From Prado023 sp963777855 (GTDB lineage: Bacteria > Actinomycetota > Actinomycetes > S36-B12 > CAIYMF01), in NCBI GenBank assembly GCA_963777855.1, contig CAVZRW010000016.1, positions 124,001-188,000 of the forward strand: a stretch of 64,000 nt of DNA, in the 5' to 3' direction. Below, in pieces: positions 1 to 8,042 of the stretch. The translations under genes and the position numbers were made by a program. Position 1 is the first letter of the stretch, and every line of letters starts with the position of its first letter. Below the pieces are notes generated by a model. That model saw only the letters and a list, made by a program, of their open reading frames with translations. It did no database searches and was not told where the DNA came from.

Positions 1-387
1 ACACTTTCGCGTGTTCAGTGTTGTCTTCGTCAACGTTTCATGATCGTTTTTGTGTGAACGTCTCCTAGGTTTTTCGCTTCCTTGGGATGTGGTCAGCCGT
101 GGTGCTGTTCCATGTCCGTCGGTGGCTCGACCGTGGTGTCGTTTTTCCTGGTCGTTCAGACGATCTGTTGATTTCTGACTGTTCACTTGTGGTCGGACTT
201 GTGCTGGTGCTTCGTTCGGAACGGATTCAATGTAGGGCGGGCTCAGCCTCGACGCAAGGCCTGCGGGGAAAAATCACCTCCCGGTTGTGTCGCATCCCGG
301 GGGCGCCTGCCAGGGCAGGCGTGCCGCGCCGGCCACCTGCTAGGAAGGGCCCGTCAGCGTCCGCGTGATCCGGGAGGGTGCAGCAGC
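1..387. other. Gene-free, locally AT/GT-rich leader region
   Basis: No supportable gene is seen. The first 240 bases are clearly less GC-rich than the rest of the window and are rich in T and G. The last part leads into the PPK2 gene with a good ribosome binding site (GGGAGG at about 372-377). The ORFs that open here have poor codon character and no family resemblance. The stretch probably holds the PPK2 promoter, but I cannot point to clear -35/-10 boxes. Confidence 0.5.
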
Positions 388-1341
388 ATGGGCAAGGACA
401 AGGACGGCAGGTCCAAGGGGGAGAAGGCCAAGCGCGCGGAGGCTGGGGGCGGGAAGGTCAAGGCCTCCGGGTCCGCCGACGGCAGGGCCGCCAGCGCGAC
501 GGTGGCCACGCAGTCCGTGCGCGACCTCTACCGCGTGGGACCCGGTTTCGGCCTCTCGTCCGTCGATCCCGAGGTCGTGCTGCACGGCCCGCAGGATCGC
601 GAGTCCGCGCGCGCGGCCTGCGCCGCCCTCGAGGAGGAGGCCGCCACGCTCCACGAGATGCTCTGGGCCGAGACCAAGCGCGGCGGCACCAGGGCGGTGC
701 TCATCTGCCTGCAGGGCATGGACACCTCCGGCAAGGGCGGGGCGACCAAGGCCGTGGATCGCCTGCTCGATCCCCTGGGCTTCTCCGTGGCCGGATTCGG
801 CCCGCCCAGCGACGAGGAGAAGCAGCACGACTTCCTCTGGCGTCACGACCGCGCGCTGCCCGAGGCCGGGAAGGTGAGGCTGTGGGACCGCTCGCACTAC
901 GAGGCGGTCCTGATCGAGCGGGTGCGCGGCTTCGTGCCCGAGGAGACGTGGCGCTCGCGCTACGAGCAGATCAACACATGGGAGTCCCAGCTCAACGACC
1001 GCGGCATCGCCGTCATCAAGTTCATGCTGCACATCTCGGCCGACGAGCAGAAGCAGCGCCTTCTCGACCGGCTGGCCGACCCGACGAAGCACTGGAAGTA
1101 CAACCCCAACGACGTCAACGAGCGGGCGCTGTGGGATGACTACCAGGCCGCCTACGGTGACGCGCTCACCGCGTGCTCCACGGTCGGCTCACCCTGGTAC
1201 TGCGTGCCGGCCAACCACAAGTGGCATCGGGACTGGATCATCTCGAACGTGCTCGTCGAGACCCTGCGCGCGATGCAGCTCGAGTACCCGACGGCGGACT
1301 TCGACATCGCCGCGGAGACGGCGCGGGTCGAGGCCACCTGA
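388..1341 (+). CDS. ppk2: PPK2-family polyphosphate:nucleotide phosphotransferase
   Basis: This enzyme transfers phosphate between polyphosphate and nucleotides in the cytosol. The 317-residue protein has the P-loop GMDTSGKGG at residues 110-118 and the Walker B-like DRSHYE at about 167-172, both hallmarks of PPK2, followed by the conserved WKYNPND and KWHRDW stretches. The first 45 residues are charged, Lys/Gly/Ala-rich and low in complexity, a variable extension before the catalytic domain. The start at ATG 388 is chosen because GGGAGG lies 10 bases upstream; the longer frame upstream has no family content. The gene appears to stand alone. The subgroup (ADP- or AMP-phosphorylating) cannot be settled by eye. 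Confidence 0.93.
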   Translation: MGKDKDGRSKGEKAKRAEAGGGKVKASGSADGRAASATVATQSVRDLYRVGPGFGLSSVDPEVVLHGPQDRESARAACAALEEEAATLHEMLWAETKRGGTRAVLICLQGMDTSGKGGATKAVDRLLDPLGFSVAGFGPPSDEEKQHDFLWRHDRALPEAGKVRLWDRSHYEAVLIERVRGFVPEETWRSRYEQINTWESQLNDRGIAVIKFMLHISADEQKQRLLDRLADPTKHWKYNPNDVNERALWDDYQAAYGDALTACSTVGSPWYCVPANHKWHRDWIISNVLVETLRAMQLEYPTADFDIAAETARVEAT

Positions 1342-1374
1342 GCGAGGGCCCCGACCCGGTGCCAGCGCCGGGGT

Positions 1375-1525
1375 CCACCCACGCGCGGCGTGCGGCTCGC
1401 CCGGCCACGCACGCGCGAACGCGCGGCGTGCCGCTTGCCCGGCCCACGCACGCACGGCGTCACCCACGCGCGGCGTGCTGCTCGCCCGGCCCACGCACGC
1501 ATGGCGTCACCCACGCGCGGCGTGC
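1375..1525. repeat. About 46-base degenerate tandem repeat, roughly 3.3 copies
   Basis: Copies begin near 1375, 1417 and 1460, with a partial copy near 1507. Each contains CACGCGCGGCGTGC, then CTCGCCCGG or a variant, then CCACGCACGC. The repeat lies directly after PPK2. It is non-coding by codon character and probably arose by slippage. Confidence 0.75.
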
Positions 1526-1581
1526 CGAAGCGCAGCGCCACGCACCCGCCTTTCCAGATGCCGCCGTCCCGGGGCCTCACC

Positions 1582-1651
1582 CAGGATCGGCCGATCTTGG
1601 TGCGGGATCGGCCTATAGTGGCCGATCCCGCACAGTAGCTGGCCGATCCTG
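1582..1651. terminator. Nested long hairpin between PPK2 and RNB genes
   Basis: The inner stem is perfect over 14 bases (GTGCGGGATCGGCC at 1600-1613 against 1620-1633) with the loop TATAGT. An outer stem of 11 bases (CAGGATCGGCC at 1582-1592 against 1641-1651) encloses it. There is no T-run. It could act as a terminator of the upstream gene or be an extragenic palindrome. Confidence 0.7.
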
Positions 1652-1915
1652 AACACGGGCGCAGGGCGGGACCTCCTCGGCGCCTCGTGCGTGCCCGGCC
1701 GCGTGGCTCCCTCGCCGCACGGGGTCGGCGTCCCGCCCGCGTTGGCGCTCGGCGGCTCGCCTGCGTGCGCCCGCTCGGCGTCCGCCCGCCCGCCTCGGCC
1801 CGCGCTCGGTGTCCCGCAGCGTCGCCCACGCCCGCTCGGCGTCCCGCCTACGCGCCTGCCCGCCCGCCCCCGCCCGCGCGCGCCCGGCGGGGGTGTCGTG
1901 GCCTAGGTTGCCGCC
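1652..1915. other. Extremely GC-rich spacer upstream of the ribonuclease gene
   Basis: The spacer consists of degenerate GCTCGGCGTCCCGC-like words and CCCGCC runs. I see no gene and no clear promoter in it. Confidence 0.5.
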
Positions 1916-3355
1916 ATGGCGGTGAGCAAGTGGTCGGCGGAGATCCCGATGGCGCAGGCGCGCGCGGGCCTGGCAGCCGTGCGCGAGGAGAACGGGGTGC
2001 GCCTGGACTTCCCCGGGGCCGTGCTCGCCGAGGCCGAGAGCGCGGTCGCCGAGTACCGGCCGCCCGGGCTCGACCTGACCGACCTGCCGTTCGTGACCCT
2101 GGACCCGGCCTCCTCCACCGACCTCGACCAGGCGTTCCTCATCGAGCCGCGGGGATCCGGCTACCGGGTCCGCTACGCGATCGCCGACGTGCCGGCGTTC
2201 GTCCGGCCCGGGGGTGCCCTCGACGCCGAGACCCGCGCGCGGGGCGAGACCGTCTACTGTCCCGACGTCAAGGCCTCCCTGCATCCGCCGCTGCTCGCCG
2301 ACGACGCGGTCAGCCTGCTGCCCGACCAGGTGCGCGGCGCCTACGTGTGGACCTTCGACCTGGACTCCGCCGGCGCCTCGACCCTCGTGGGCCTCCAGCG
2401 TGCTGCCATCCGCAGCCGTGCCAAGCTGGGCTACGAGGCCGAGCAGGAGCGCCTCGACGCGGGAGTGCCGCACCCCCAGGTGGCGCTCCTTCGGGAGGTG
2501 GGCCAGCTGCGCGTGGCCCAGGAGATCGCCCGTGGCGGGGTCAACCTGCCGATGCCCTCGCAGGAGGTGCGGGAGTCCGACGGTGGCGGGATCTCCCTGG
2601 TGTACCGGGTCTCCGGGCCCGTCGAGGAGTGGAACGCCCAACTGTCGCTGATGACCGGTATGGCCGCGGCGCAGGTCATGCTCGAGGGTGGCGTGGGGAT
2701 CCTGCGAACGATGCCGGCCGCGGACGAGCGCGACCTGAACCGGGTGCGTGCCAGCGCCCGCGCTCTGGGCATCGCATGGCCCCGCGGCCTGTCCTACCCG
2801 GACCTCATCCGCACGCTGGACCCGCGCAACCCCCAGCACGTGGCGTTCCTGGACAACGTGACCCTGCTGATGCGCGGGGCCAGCTACACGGCCTTCGACG
2901 GGGCTGACCCGGACCCGGCCACCCACTCGGCGATCGCTGGGGCCTATGCGCACACCACAGCCCCTCTTCGCCGCCTTGTCGACCGGTTCGTCCTGGCCAC
3001 CTGCCTGGCGCACGTCGAGGGCCGACGGGTCGAGGAGCACGTGCGCGCCGCGCTGCCCGAGGTGCCCGCGCTGATGACCGAGGCGATCCGGCGGTCGAAG
3101 AAGGTGGAGCGCGCCTCGATGGACTTCCTCGAGGCGGCCATGCTCAAGGGTCGCGAGGGGGTCGCGCTGCGCGGTGTGGTCATCGAGCAGCGCCGGGACG
3201 ACGGCGTCGTGCAGCTGGCGGACCCGGCGATCATCGCGCGCTGCCGCGGCAAGGACCTGCCGGTGGGGGAGTGGGTCGACGCCTGGCTCGTGGAGGCCGA
3301 CCCCGAGACACGCAAGGTTGTGTTCGACGTGACCCCGCGGTCGAAGCGGGTGTGA
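1916..3355 (+). CDS. RNB-domain (RNase II/R-type) exoribonuclease
   Basis: This is a predicted 3'-5' exoribonuclease acting on RNA in the cytosol. The 479-residue protein consists almost entirely of an RNB catalytic domain. The metal-binding signature DPASSTDLDQAF lies at residues 63-74, and a second conserved part (AYAHTTAPLRRLVDRF) lies near residue 350. Classic RNase II and RNase R have N-terminal cold-shock domains and a C-terminal S1 domain; here the N-terminal OB part is missing and the C-terminal part is short, as in the small actinobacterial RNB proteins. The ATG start matches the conserved N-terminus. The VOC gene follows after 10 bases and is probably co-transcribed. Confidence 0.93.
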   Translation: MAVSKWSAEIPMAQARAGLAAVREENGVRLDFPGAVLAEAESAVAEYRPPGLDLTDLPFVTLDPASSTDLDQAFLIEPRGSGYRVRYAIADVPAFVRPGGALDAETRARGETVYCPDVKASLHPPLLADDAVSLLPDQVRGAYVWTFDLDSAGASTLVGLQRAAIRSRAKLGYEAEQERLDAGVPHPQVALLREVGQLRVAQEIARGGVNLPMPSQEVRESDGGGISLVYRVSGPVEEWNAQLSLMTGMAAAQVMLEGGVGILRTMPAADERDLNRVRASARALGIAWPRGLSYPDLIRTLDPRNPQHVAFLDNVTLLMRGASYTAFDGADPDPATHSAIAGAYAHTTAPLRRLVDRFVLATCLAHVEGRRVEEHVRAALPEVPALMTEAIRRSKKVERASMDFLEAAMLKGREGVALRGVVIEQRRDDGVVQLADPAIIARCRGKDLPVGEWVDAWLVEADPETRKVVFDVTPRSKRV

Positions 3356-3365
3356 GGAGCAGGCG

Positions 3366-3749
3366 ATGGGCAGCTGGGCTGGGCGGGTGCACGCGATCAC
3401 GCTGGTGGTCGAGGACCTCGACGCCGCGCGGGAGTTCTACGGCAGGGCGTTCGGGCTGCCCGAGCACTACTTCAGTGGGGACTCGGCGGTGTTCAAGGTG
3501 GGGGAGCTGATGGTCAACCTGTTGCGCGCGGACAAGGGCCCGGCGCTCCTGGACCCGGTTCCGGTGGCCCCGGTCGCCTCGGGCGTACGGATGATGATCA
3601 CTGTGCCCGTCGACGACGTGGACGCGGTGGCGGCCGAGCTGGTCGCGCGTGGGGTCGTGCTGCTGCGCGGGCCCGAGGACCGGCCGTGGGGCGTGCGCAC
3701 GGCGAGCTTCCGGGACCCCGCCGGCCACGTGTGGGAGATCGCCGGCTGA
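3366..3749 (+). CDS. VOC (glyoxalase/bleomycin-resistance) family protein
   Basis: This is a 127-residue single-domain member of the vicinal oxygen chelate superfamily. It begins with the typical HAITLVVEDLDAAREFYGRAFGL pattern and ends with SFRDPAGHVWEIAG, the usual last strand carrying a metal-ligand Glu. The ATG follows GAGGAGC seven bases upstream. It lies directly behind the ribonuclease gene. The substrate cannot be predicted, because this fold covers lyases, dioxygenases and binding proteins. Confidence 0.9.
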   Translation: MGSWAGRVHAITLVVEDLDAAREFYGRAFGLPEHYFSGDSAVFKVGELMVNLLRADKGPALLDPVPVAPVASGVRMMITVPVDDVDAVAAELVARGVVLLRGPEDRPWGVRTASFRDPAGHVWEIAG

Positions 3750-3925
3750 GCCGGGCTGTCGGGCTGTCGGGCTGACGGGCTCCTCCGTCTCACCCGCCGC
3801 CGGGATCCTCGCGCATCACTGTGCTGTTTCGCGTAGAGACCGCGCGCCCGTTGGGGAACCTCGCACACGAGATCGTCGTCGGATGCCGTGGTCGGCCGGC
3901 TACCTCCGCGGGCGGTACCCTTCGG

Positions 3926-4346
3926 GTGCGGATGAGTCGGTCGGGCGGCCGCGGCGGCACCGGGAGACCGGGGGTCGTCGAGGAAAGTCCGGGCTCCACA
4001 GGGCACGGTGGTGGGTAACGCCCACCCGGGGTGACCCGCGGGAAAGTGCAACAGAGAGAAGACCGCCTCGCGCCCCGCGCGTGAGGTAAGGGTGAAACGG
4101 TGGTGTAAGAGACCACCAGCGCCCCAGGTGACTGGGGCGGCTGGGTAAACCCCACCGGGAGCAAGGTCACAAGGGACCGGCGTCCGCGTCGGGACTGCGT
4201 GAGCGTTCGAGGGCGGCCCGCCCGAGCTCACGGGTAGACCGCAGGAGGCTGTCGGCAACGGCAGCCGTAGATGGATGGCCGCGCACGGGTGTTCCGGCAA
4301 CGGACCCCATGGACAGAACCCGGCTTACAGACCGACTCATCCGCAC
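3926..4346 (+). ncRNA. rnpB: RNase P RNA, class A
   Basis: This is the catalytic RNA that matures tRNA 5' ends. The conserved core GAGGAAAGTCCGGGCTCC lies near 3978-3995, followed by the actinobacterial CACAGGGCACG and GTAACGCCCACCCG stretches. The AGGTAAGGGTGAAACGGTG region lies near 4083-4101 and the closing ACAGAACCCGGCTTAC near 4313-4328. The ends pair exactly (GTGCGGATGAGTCGGTC at 3926-3942 against 4330-4346), giving helix P1 and defining both ends. The roughly 420-base length fits high-GC Gram-positive RNase P RNA. Confidence 0.97.
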
Positions 4347-4350
4347 CCCC

Positions 4351-4410
4351 GGGTCCGTCTCGACTCTCGTGGGCTCGCCCGGGTCCGCCTCGACTCTCGT
4401 GGGCTCGGCG
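4351..4410. repeat. 30-base direct tandem repeat after rnpB
   Basis: Two adjacent copies (4351-4380 and 4381-4410) of GGGTCCG(T/C)CTCGACTCTC followed by GTGGGCTCG differ at about two positions. They lie between the 3' end of rnpB and the convergent permease gene. Confidence 0.85.
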
Positions 4411-4433
4411 GCCACCGCGAGGTGGCCGCGGCG

Positions 4434-5843
4434 TCAGCCCGGGACCTCGCCCCGCCGGCGCGCCGACCCGAACCGGACCAGGTAGACGACGGCCGCCGTC
4501 GCCAGGATCGCCGCCGTGATCATCAGCGTGGTCCCGCCCAGCGAGTACAGCAGGTACCCGCAGAACCCGATGCCCAGCACAGGGACCACCGGGCCCAGGG
4601 GAGCGACGAAGCGCGGGTTGATGTCCGGGCGGGTCCGGCGTCGCACCAGAACGCCGACGTGGACCACGATGCACGCCAGGAACGTGCCGGCGACCGTCAC
4701 GTCGAGCAGGGGGCCGATCGGGACCAGTGCCGACAGGGCGCCGAAGAACAGCGCGGTCATGACGATGTTGCGGTTCGGGACGTGGCGGCGGTTCACGTGG
4801 TCGAACGCGCGGGGGAGGAACCCGTCACGGCCCATGGCGAAGGTGACCCGGGTCTGGCCGTACATGACGGCCAGGACCACCGTGAAGATGCTCAGGGCCG
4901 CCCCCGCGGAGATGAACCTCGAGGCCGCCTCGCTGCCGGTCACCTCGCGCGCGATGACCGACAGGATCGGGGAGTCGGGCTCGAACTCCGAGGGCGGCTT
5001 GGCCCCGACGGCGGCGATCGCCACGGCGAGGTAGAGCGCCAGCACCGCCAGGACCGCGACCACGATGGCGCGCGGCATGTCGCGCTGCGGGTTGCGGGCC
5101 TCCTCGGCGGCGGTGGACGCGGTGTCGAAGCCGATGAACGCGAAGAACGCCGCCCCCGCCGCCGCCCAGACCCCGGAGATCCCGTGGGGCAGGAACGGCG
5201 TGAAGTTGCTCCCGTCGAAGGCCCCGAAGGCCACCCAGACGAACACGCCGAGGATGACGAACTTGAGCACGACCATCACGTTGTTCACCGCCGCCGACTC
5301 CGACATGCCGCGCAGCAGGAGCACGGCCGCCAGGAGCACCACCACCAGCGCCGGGACGTTCACGATGCCGCCCTGGCCGGGCGGCGCGGTGATCGCCTCC
5401 GGCAGGGCCCGCCCGAACGAGGCGAGGAAGTCGTTGATGTAGGCACCCCACCCCACCGCCACGGCGCTGATCGACAGCCCGTACTCCATGGTGAGGAACA
5501 CCCCGGTCATCCAGGCCGCGAAGTGACCGAACAGCGCGTATGCGTAGGAGTACGCGCTGCCCGAGACCGGGATCGCGCTGGCCAGCTCGGCGTAGGACAG
5601 GGCCGAGAGGATGCTCACCAGCCCCGCGATCGTGAACGCCAGGAGCACGCCCGGCCCGGCATCGGCCACGGTCGTGCCCAGCACGAAGAAGATCCCGGTG
5701 CCGACCATGGCCCCGATCGACAGCAGCGTGAGGGCCCCGAACCCCAGGGACCGGCTGAGGTCCCCGCCCTCGCCGTGGCCGGTGTCGGCCAGGAGCTGCT
5801 CGATGCTGCGCCGGCGGCGCGCGAACTGCCCCAGGCCGGCCAT
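4434..5843 (-). CDS. APC-family amino acid permease
   Basis: This is a predicted inner-membrane amino acid or polyamine transporter of the APC superfamily. The 469-residue protein has about twelve hydrophobic segments. TM1 carries the GAMVGTGIFFVLG signature (residues about 43-55), the broken helix that binds the substrate amino group and carboxylate. TM6 carries FFAFIGFDTASTAAEE, the second unwound helix. It closely resembles the CAT/basic amino acid branch. It converges on rnpB and has no partner genes. The exact substrate is not predictable. Confidence 0.92.
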   Translation of the reverse strand: MAGLGQFARRRRSIEQLLADTGHGEGGDLSRSLGFGALTLLSIGAMVGTGIFFVLGTTVADAGPGVLLAFTIAGLVSILSALSYAELASAIPVSGSAYSYAYALFGHFAAWMTGVFLTMEYGLSISAVAVGWGAYINDFLASFGRALPEAITAPPGQGGIVNVPALVVVLLAAVLLLRGMSESAAVNNVMVVLKFVILGVFVWVAFGAFDGSNFTPFLPHGISGVWAAAGAAFFAFIGFDTASTAAEEARNPQRDMPRAIVVAVLAVLALYLAVAIAAVGAKPPSEFEPDSPILSVIAREVTGSEAASRFISAGAALSIFTVVLAVMYGQTRVTFAMGRDGFLPRAFDHVNRRHVPNRNIVMTALFFGALSALVPIGPLLDVTVAGTFLACIVVHVGVLVRRRTRPDINPRFVAPLGPVVPVLGIGFCGYLLYSLGGTTLMITAAILATAAVVYLVRFGSARRRGEVPG

Positions 5844-6077
5844 AGCGCTACTCGGGCCGGGCTCGGCAGGGTGGTGCCCGGTGGGGGAGGGGGGCGGCGA
5901 TCACGGCGTCAATGTAGCGGTGGTGACCCGGGCCCGCTCGGCGTCGTCGGACCGCGTGGGGACCGGGCGGCGGGGACCGGGGCGGGCGGGGGCTGGGGCG
6001 CGCCGGGCGGGATGGGGGGATGGGCGGCGGGGACCTGCGGCGGACCGCAGTACTTGCAGACCTGATCCGCCGGCGTC

Positions 6078-7043
6078 TCAGACGGTCACCACGACCTTGC
6101 CCGCGGGTCGGCCGTCCTTCACCAGGGCGACGGCGTCTGCGGCCCGCTCCAGTGGGTACTGGGAGTCGATGACGGGTCGCAGCTGGCCCGCCTCGATCAG
6201 CGCGCGCAGCTCGTCGAGCGTCGCGGTGTCCTCGGTGGCCACGAAGGAGGTGATCCGCTGGGTCGACACGAGGTTGCGCAGCGCGCCGGAGACGATCCCG
6301 GCGAGCGGTCCGAGCCACCGACTGCCGTCACCGTAGGACTGGACCAGCGTCCCGCGCGGGGTGAGGACCCTGCTCAGGGCTCGCGGCGAGTAGGTGCCGC
6401 CGAGTTGGAGGATCAGGTCGTAGCGATGCGGACCCGAGGTCGGATCCTGCGCGGTGTAGTCGATCACGTGGTCCGCGCCGAGGCTTCGGACCAGCTCGAG
6501 ACGGCCGGTGCTGCAGACGCCCGTCACGTGGGCTCCCGCGTTCGCGGCGATCTGCACGGCGAAGGTGCCCACGCCCCCGGAGGCGCCGAGGACGAGCACG
6601 TGCTGGCCGGTGGCCAACCCCCCGTGGCGGAGCCCCTGCAGGGCCGTGATGGCGGCCAGGGGAACGGCGGCAGCCTCGGCGAACGTCAGGTTCGCCGGCT
6701 TGCGCGCGACCCGGCCCGCGGGGGCGGCGAGGTACTCCGCGAAGGCCCCGTCGGCGAACCCGAAGACCTCGTCGCCGACCCTCAGGCCCCCGGCGTCACT
6801 GCCCACCTGCTCGACGACCCCGGCGAAGTCCGCACCCACGATGCGCCTCGGCCCACGGATCCCGCCGAGCTGGGACCGCATGAGTGTCGGCTCGCCACAG
6901 ATGAGGTGCCAGTCGTAGGGATTGGCCGAGCTGGCGTGCACCCGCACGAGCACCTGATCGGATGTGATGCCCGGGGTCTGCACCTCGACCAGGTGCAGGA
7001 CCTGGTTCGCAGCGCCGTAGCCCCGCTGCTCGATCGCTCTCAT
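6078..7043 (-). CDS. Zinc-independent MDR alcohol dehydrogenase / quinone or enone reductase
   Basis: This 321-residue medium-chain dehydrogenase/reductase has a GroES-like N-terminal half and a Rossmann half with the NADPH site GASGGVG at residues 153-159. Catalytic-zinc Cys/His ligands are absent, as in quinone oxidoreductases and enone reductases. The start is the ATG preceded by GAGGGGA; the longer frame adds 25 residues without family similarity. It lies 160 bases downstream of the UbiA gene on the same strand and could be part of that operon. If so, a double-bond reduction on the prenyl side chain is one possible role, but this is inference. Confidence 0.9.
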   Translation of the reverse strand: MRAIEQRGYGAANQVLHLVEVQTPGITSDQVLVRVHASSANPYDWHLICGEPTLMRSQLGGIRGPRRIVGADFAGVVEQVGSDAGGLRVGDEVFGFADGAFAEYLAAPAGRVARKPANLTFAEAAAVPLAAITALQGLRHGGLATGQHVLVLGASGGVGTFAVQIAANAGAHVTGVCSTGRLELVRSLGADHVIDYTAQDPTSGPHRYDLILQLGGTYSPRALSRVLTPRGTLVQSYGDGSRWLGPLAGIVSGALRNLVSTQRITSFVATEDTATLDELRALIEAGQLRPVIDSQYPLERAADAVALVKDGRPAGKVVVTV

Positions 7044-7202
7044 GGTGGTCCCCTCGTGACCCGGCGCAGGGTGCAGCCGCTGTGGCCCACCTTCCCACTG
7101 GCCCGACCTGGACGCCATATCCGGGCGGGCTCCGGACCCTCGCTCGGTCCGCGGCGGCCACGATCAGACAGCCCGGCCACCGGCACCATGACGTGCACCG
7201 GT

Positions 7203-8036
7203 TCAGCGGCCGATGAGGATGCTCGCGTCCAGGCTGAGCAGGAGCGCATCGAGCAGCGCGAGGAGCATCACGGCCGTGAACAGCTGCCGCCCGCCGGCCG
7301 TCGTGGCGGCCAGGGCCGAGACCGCCGCCAACCCGGACAGGATGGCGATCGCGGCGCCGGGGGGCAGGGGCAGGTGCCCCAGGAGCAGGGCCGTGGCCGC
7401 CAGGAGGGCCACCACCGCCAGGGTCGCCGATGCTCGACCCCCGAGGCGCCCGACGAGGCCGTGGCTGCGGGTCTGCCGGTCGGTGTCGATGTCGGGGATG
7501 CCGTTGGCCAGGTGGGCCCCCAGGCCGAGCAGGGACAGGGCCGCGACCGCCCAGCCGGCGGGTGGCTGCGGCGGGGTCAGGCCGCGGGTGAGGAACGGCA
7601 CGACCAGGCCGAAGGACACCATGTAGGGCAGGAACGACCAGATCGTCGTCTTCAGCCACAGGTCGTAGGCCCAGGCGGATGCGACGGCCAGCAGGTGGGC
7701 GCCACCGCCGACGACCCCACCTGCGAGCACCGACAGCGGGATGCACGCTGCGGCAGCCGTGCCTGCGGCCACCCACAGCACGCGTTCGCTGACCTCTCCC
7801 CGGACCACGGGCTTGTCCCACCGCTGGGCCCGGCGGTCCCGATCAGCGTCGCGGGCGTCGTTGGCCCAGCCGACGGACACCTGCCCGGTGAGGACGGCCA
7901 GGAGCACCAGCAGGCCCCCGACCGGTCCCCGACCGAGGGCCAGTGCCAGCCCCGTGATGGCCGCGGTGACCACGAGGGTGGGTCCGGGATGGCAGCCCGC
8001 GACCAGCCCCCGGGCACGTGCTGATGGGGCAGTCAT
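7203..8036 (-). CDS. UbiA-family prenyltransferase (AgqD-like)
   Basis: This integral membrane enzyme attaches a prenyl chain to an aromatic acceptor. The 277-residue protein has 8-9 hydrophobic segments. It has both Asp-rich motifs that bind Mg-diphosphate: NDARDADRD at residues 59-67 and DIDTDR at 182-187. It follows the FAD monooxygenase gene by 6 bases on the minus strand and is the last gene of the PKS operon. UbiA-like AgqD prenylates the hydroquinone hydroxyl in the agq pathway of Actinoplanes missouriensis, and the same role is inferred here from the matching gene set. A separate role in menaquinone or heme synthesis is less likely given the context. Confidence 0.9.
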   Translation of the reverse strand: MTAPSARARGLVAGCHPGPTLVVTAAITGLALALGRGPVGGLLVLLAVLTGQVSVGWANDARDADRDRRAQRWDKPVVRGEVSERVLWVAAGTAAAACIPLSVLAGGVVGGGAHLLAVASAWAYDLWLKTTIWSFLPYMVSFGLVVPFLTRGLTPPQPPAGWAVAALSLLGLGAHLANGIPDIDTDRQTRSHGLVGRLGGRASATLAVVALLAATALLLGHLPLPPGAAIAILSGLAAVSALAATTAGGRQLFTAVMLLALLDALLLSLDASILIGR

Positions 8037-8042
8037 CGGCGG

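Noticed and set aside
1375..1525. CRISPR-like array
   Set aside because: Units of about 46 bases are contiguous and degenerate with no unique spacers, and no cas genes are in the window.
1613..3400. 595-codon minus-strand frame opposite the RNB ribonuclease
   Set aside because: It is a composition shadow of the true gene: His/Arg/Gly-rich translation without domains, while the plus strand has a complete RNB motif set.
4275..6065. 596-codon plus-strand frame over rnpB and the permease
   Set aside because: It covers a structured RNA and the antisense of a clear 12-TM permease; the translation is low-complexity.
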